From: an uncultured Oscillospiraceae bacterium
GTDB taxonomy: Bacteria > Bacillota > Clostridia > Oscillospirales > Acutalibacteraceae
Assembly: GCA_900540305.1 (NCBI GenBank)
Contig: UQFL01000002.1
Location: 10,474-74,473, forward strand
DNA: 64,000 bases
Reading direction: 5' to 3'
Shown here in pieces: positions 61,763 to 64,000 of the stretch. How positions within the stretch are numbered: the stretch's first letter is position 1; each line of letters opens with the position of its first letter. Under the pieces are notes generated by a model. The model ran no database searches. It saw only the letters and a program-made list of their open reading frames with translations, and was not told where the DNA came from. The position numbers and the translations under genes are program-made.

Positions 61763-61812
61763 AGATACATAATCGTCAAGACGGCAACAATCAGAAGTTA
61801 TGGAGGGTAACA

Positions 61813-62580
61813 ATGGAATATAGTAAGGAAGATTTAATGGAAGCAAAAAAGCAAATTTGGGGAGTGGGAGAGAACATGGGAACAGAGGAAAGTAAAAAAA
61901 TCTGGGAGGAGAACGCACAATTTTGGGATAATGCAATGGGTGACGAATCTAATGAATTTCACAGAGAGGTAGTGCGTCCCAAAGTAACGGAACTTCTATC
62001 TCCTAATCCTGCGGATTACATTTTGGATATTGCGTGTGGCAATGGAAATTATTCTTCGTATCTTGCACAAAGAGGCGCTTCGGTTGTCGCTTTTGATTAC
62101 AGCAAAAAAATGATAGAATTGGCTAAAAGACGGCAATCACAATATGCAAAACAAATTGAATTTTGTGTGGCGGATGCGACCGATAGAAAAAGTATATTAG
62201 AATTAAAAAGAAATCGAGCCTTTACGAAAGCAGTTTCTAATATGGCAATTATGGATATTACGGATATTGAACCACTTCTTATGGCTGTTTATGAACTGTT
62301 GCAGGAAAGCGGAATTTTTGTCTTTGCAACGCAACACCCTTGTTTTGTCACGTTGACTGAAAAATATATGACACCGCACAGTTACTATGATATAGCGATT
62401 GAAGGGCAACCGAAAGAGCAGATTTATTATCATCGTTCCATACAAGATATTTTTAACCTTTGTTTTAGAGCTGGATTTGTCATTGATGGATTTTATGAAG
62501 AATGTTTTAAAACCAACAAAGAAATTCCTATGGTAATGATAGTAAGGCTTAAGAAGGTAAAACGTGATAGCTTAAAATAA
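61813..62580 (+). CDS. class I SAM-dependent methyltransferase
   Basis: A 255-residue protein with the SAM-binding motif ILDIACGNGNYSSYLA (about 75-90), VVAFDYSKKMIELAK (motif II) and the motif-III-like VSNMAIMDITD. Its substrate is unknown. It follows tet(W) by 50 bases with GGAGGG before the ATG, so it is probably co-transcribed. Its base composition is A/T-rich, unlike tet(W) and the downstream genes, so it has a different origin within the island. ATG at 61876 (MGTEES) is an alternative start. Confidence 0.85.
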   Translation: MEYSKEDLMEAKKQIWGVGENMGTEESKKIWEENAQFWDNAMGDESNEFHREVVRPKVTELLSPNPADYILDIACGNGNYSSYLAQRGASVVAFDYSKKMIELAKRRQSQYAKQIEFCVADATDRKSILELKRNRAFTKAVSNMAIMDITDIEPLLMAVYELLQESGIFVFATQHPCFVTLTEKYMTPHSYYDIAIEGQPKEQIYYHRSIQDIFNLCFRAGFVIDGFYEECFKTNKEIPMVMIVRLKKVKRDSLK

Positions 62581-62751
62581 ATTCAAGTTTGTCGGGTAAA
62601 TAGCAAACCCAGCCGAGCCAGTCAACGGTCAAGATGAACGGCGCATATGCGCAGCCGTTGACAGCCCCGCCCGCCTTTGCTGGTAGGCAATCAAGGGGCG
62701 ACAGCAAGAAGTGCCACCGCCCCGCACTATTATTCAGAAAGGGGAATTTCC

Positions 62752-63174
62752 ATGACCGACCAGATAGCCTATCAAGAATATATCCAGCGCAGGTACAACG
62801 CCTTTTGCAAGACTGTTATCCGCTGTGCCGCCTTGGACAAGATTTTGAAGCTTAAACGGCAATGGGAACGGCAAGTTTCCCTTGACTATCTGATGAACGA
62901 GAAGTTTGTCCAGTTTGCCGCGTCGGAGCCGGACGAGGAATACCCATTTACCGTCTGCGGTCAGACCGTCCTGCTCTGCAACGCCGCCCTTGCCGACGCG
63001 ATCTCTGTTTTGCCGGAGCAGACGCGGGAAGAAATCCTGCGCTATTACTTTCTGCGCCAGCCGCAGCGCGTGATCGGCGCGTGTATTGGCCGGTCACGCA
63101 GCACAGCGGGGCGGCATATCCAGCTTGCCTTGCAGCGGCTACGCGAAGAAATGGGGGTGAGCCGGTATGAGTAG
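62752..63174 (+). CDS. sigma-70-like factor of a conjugative element (Tn916 Orf7-type)
   Basis: A 140-residue protein. The C-terminal part is a sigma region 4-type helix-turn-helix (LPEQTREEILRYYFLRQPQ then RSRSTAGRHIQLALQRLREEM). An N-terminal part (YIQRRYNAFCKTVIRCAALDKILK) lacks sigma region 2. Small sigma-like proteins of this kind regulate conjugative transposons. AAGGGG lies 7 bases before the ATG at 62752. It overlaps the next gene by 8 bases. Confidence 0.82.
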   Translation: MTDQIAYQEYIQRRYNAFCKTVIRCAALDKILKLKRQWERQVSLDYLMNEKFVQFAASEPDEEYPFTVCGQTVLLCNAALADAISVLPEQTREEILRYYFLRQPQRVIGACIGRSRSTAGRHIQLALQRLREEMGVSRYE

Positions 63175-63379
63175 ACTTCTCCCCTATGAAACAATCCTCA
63201 AAGCCCGTGAGGGCGACCCAGAAGCCGTGAACGCTGTCCTGCTCCACTACGCCGGATATATCCGCTATTTCTCAAAAGTGAACGGGCAGGTCAACGCCGA
63301 GGTGGAGGACTATGTAAAGCAGCGGTTAATTGACTGTCAATTCAAGTTCCGGCTTGACGAACCACCGGACAAGTCATAA
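63167..63379 (+). CDS. helix-turn-helix protein of a conjugative element (Tn916 Orf8-type)
   Basis: A 70-residue protein: YETILKAREGDPEAVNAVLLHYAGYIRYFSK then EDYVKQRLIDCQFKFRLDEP, the HTH_16-type domain usually encoded right after the Orf7-like sigma gene. The 8-base overlap (ATGAGTAG) with the preceding gene supports a pair. Role: probable control of transfer genes. Confidence 0.8.
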   Translation: MSRLLPYETILKAREGDPEAVNAVLLHYAGYIRYFSKVNGQVNAEVEDYVKQRLIDCQFKFRLDEPPDKS

Positions 63380-63416
63380 AAACTGAATACCAGCCGCCAC
63401 CGACGCGGCCAGCGAA

Positions 63417-63453
63417 AGCAGTAAGTCTTGAAAAAGATTTACTGCTTTTTTTG
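63417..63453 (+). terminator. terminator after the sigma/HTH pair
   Basis: AGCAGTAA-G-TCTT-GAAA-AAGA-T-TTACTGCT followed by TTTTTTTG-like run. Confidence 0.8.
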
Positions 63454-63876
63454 TTGTCCGGCTCCGCTCCCGGCCATTTTGCCCCCTGCCGGTTGTAGTA
63501 GTAAGCGAGGAGGGAATTTTTCTGCCCTGGTGTTTGGCATTTGGAGCATTTACCCGTAGTAGAGGGCAAAGAGAAAGGATTTCTCCAACACCGGGTAGAA
63601 ACCACTGCGTCCGGTGTCATTTTAGCGAAAGCGGGCAGGAATGCCCTTTACAGGATTAGTAGTAGCAGAAAAAGAGAAACAAACTTTTGTGGTTGCAGTT
63701 TTCCAAAAAAGTGGCGGACGGAAGTGAGAGAAAGTTTGCAGTCACGGAGAGCAAGTTTCTACCACGGTGCCAAAATCCGCAATTCTACAGTTTTGCCCCT
63801 CGCGGGAAACTTGTTGGGGAGTGCCTTCCCCAAACCCTGCTCATGCGCCCTTACGGGCGAGAAAGGAGGTCACACC
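63454..63876. other. intergenic region upstream of mobC, possible oriT
   Basis: More than 400 bases without a convincing gene; frames on either strand lack ribosome sites. Inverted repeats lie near the mobC end: TTGGGGA-GTGCCT-TCCCCAA (63814-63833) and CGCCC-TTAC-GGGCG (63846-63859). In many mobilisable elements the origin of transfer sits just upstream of the mobC/relaxase genes, so this is the likeliest oriT. No nic site was identified. Confidence 0.45.
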
Positions 63877-64000
63877 ATGCGAAAGAAATACAACACGCCC
63901 CACCGCAGCCGCGTTGTGAAAACCCGGCTGTCCGAAGATGAGTATGCCGACTTCACAGCGCGGCTTGCGCCCTATGGTATCAGCCAGTCCGAATTTCTCC
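63877..64000 (+). CDS. MobC-like relaxosome protein, N-terminal part (partial)
   Basis: The 41 visible residues (MRKKYNTPHRSRVVKTRLSE, then DEYADFTARLAPYGISQSEF) look like the ribbon-helix-helix start of MobC, which helps the relaxase bind oriT. AAAGGAGG lies 6-7 bases before the ATG. The gene runs off the right edge, and a relaxase gene is expected next. The family call is tentative because only the N-terminus is present. Confidence 0.7.
   Translation, partial: MRKKYNTPHRSRVVKTRLSEDEYADFTARLAPYGISQSEFL

Larger units (their letters stand above)
59191..64000 (+). mobile_element. tet(W)-carrying integrated/mobilisable element (left part)
   Basis: From about 59191 the composition changes: coding sequence becomes much more GC-rich (except the methyltransferase) and codon use shifts to C/G third positions. 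Contents in order: non-coding left end with two perfect hairpins, tet(W) with its leader, methyltransferase, sigma-like and HTH genes of the Tn916/Tn1549 type, an intergenic oriT-like region, and a MobC-like gene. The element runs past the window edge, so its class (ICE, IME or composite) cannot be settled. No terminal repeat was identified at the left end. Confidence 0.8.

Noticed and set aside
63342..63620. 92-codon minus-strand frame in the intergenic region
   Set aside because: It crosses a strong terminator and has no ribosome site or recognisable domain.
63687..63941. 84-codon plus-strand frame overlapping mobC
   Set aside because: It runs into mobC in another frame, lacks a ribosome site and reads as translated non-coding DNA.

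Overview
The window reads as chromosome of an anaerobic, spore-forming, low-GC Firmicute of the Clostridia, most likely a gut Oscillospiraceae/Ruminococcaceae-type bacterium. That placement is inferred from gene content and not measured. The evidence is pyruvate:ferredoxin oxidoreductase, an anaerobic sulfatase-maturase-type radical SAM enzyme, SpoVA proteins, the ctsR-mcsA-mcsB-clpC operon, a collagen-like exosporium-type protein, several glycoside hydrolases and a tet(W) island. The last 4.8 kb (from about 59.19 kb) is a foreign mobile segment with visibly higher GC and different codon use.

Layout. 0-3.4 kb: inositol catabolism operon iolG-iolD-iolE (minus strand). 3.4-7.1 kb: TSCPD protein, GH36 glycosidase and zinc-ribbon signal peptidase. 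7.1-14.4 kb: nifJ, then a minus-strand operon of an aldose epimerase, NAD synthetase and a membrane-anchored protein. 14.5-19.2 kb: acidic orphan protein, acyltransferase, membrane M28 peptidase and GH20 hexosaminidase. 19.2-22.1 kb: tRNA-Arg(CCG), an odd duplicated tRNA-tail element, tRNA-Ala(CGC), a collagen-like protein and a TPR glycosyltransferase. 22.2-27.3 kb: XRE regulator, phosphodiesterase-like enzyme, an OPA-like transporter, metallophosphoesterase and radical SAM maturase. 27.3-29.8 kb: rmuC and hisC. 29.8-34.7 kb: the CtsR heat-shock operon with two CtsR boxes, and a 41-residue Cys/Gly-rich membrane microprotein. 34.8-41 kb: SDR, orphan protein, GH3, SCP2-like protein, and spoVAE and spoVAC separated by an ABC ATPase. 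41-47 kb: glyA, two CDP-glycerol-type glycosyl/phosphotransferases, an aminotransferase and trpS. 47-53.5 kb: ymfF-ymfH-lgt-folD-uppP and a trio of small conserved-looking proteins. 53.5-59.2 kb: phosphodiesterase, tcdA, cysK, a PadR/HAAS module with a frameshifted third gene, and a truncated metallophosphoesterase.

The island. From 59.19 kb the chromosomal metallophosphoesterase gene is cut. What follows is a leader with two nested attenuator-type structures and two leader peptides, the tetracycline ribosomal protection gene tet(W), a SAM methyltransferase, a sigma-like/HTH pair of the Tn916/Tn1549 type, an oriT-like region and the start of a MobC-like gene at the window edge.

Regulation is unusually readable. 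Many TTGaca-N17-TATAAT-like promoters pair with strong hairpin terminators at most transcription-unit ends. CtsR boxes cover the ctsR promoter, a palindrome sits directly after the padR -10 box, and sporulation-type promoters are plausible upstream of the collagen-like gene and spoVAC. I saw no CRISPR array, no rRNA and no clearly new defence system. The most unusual unexplained structure is the tRNA-tail duplication with its branched inverted-repeat core at 19.32-19.52 kb.
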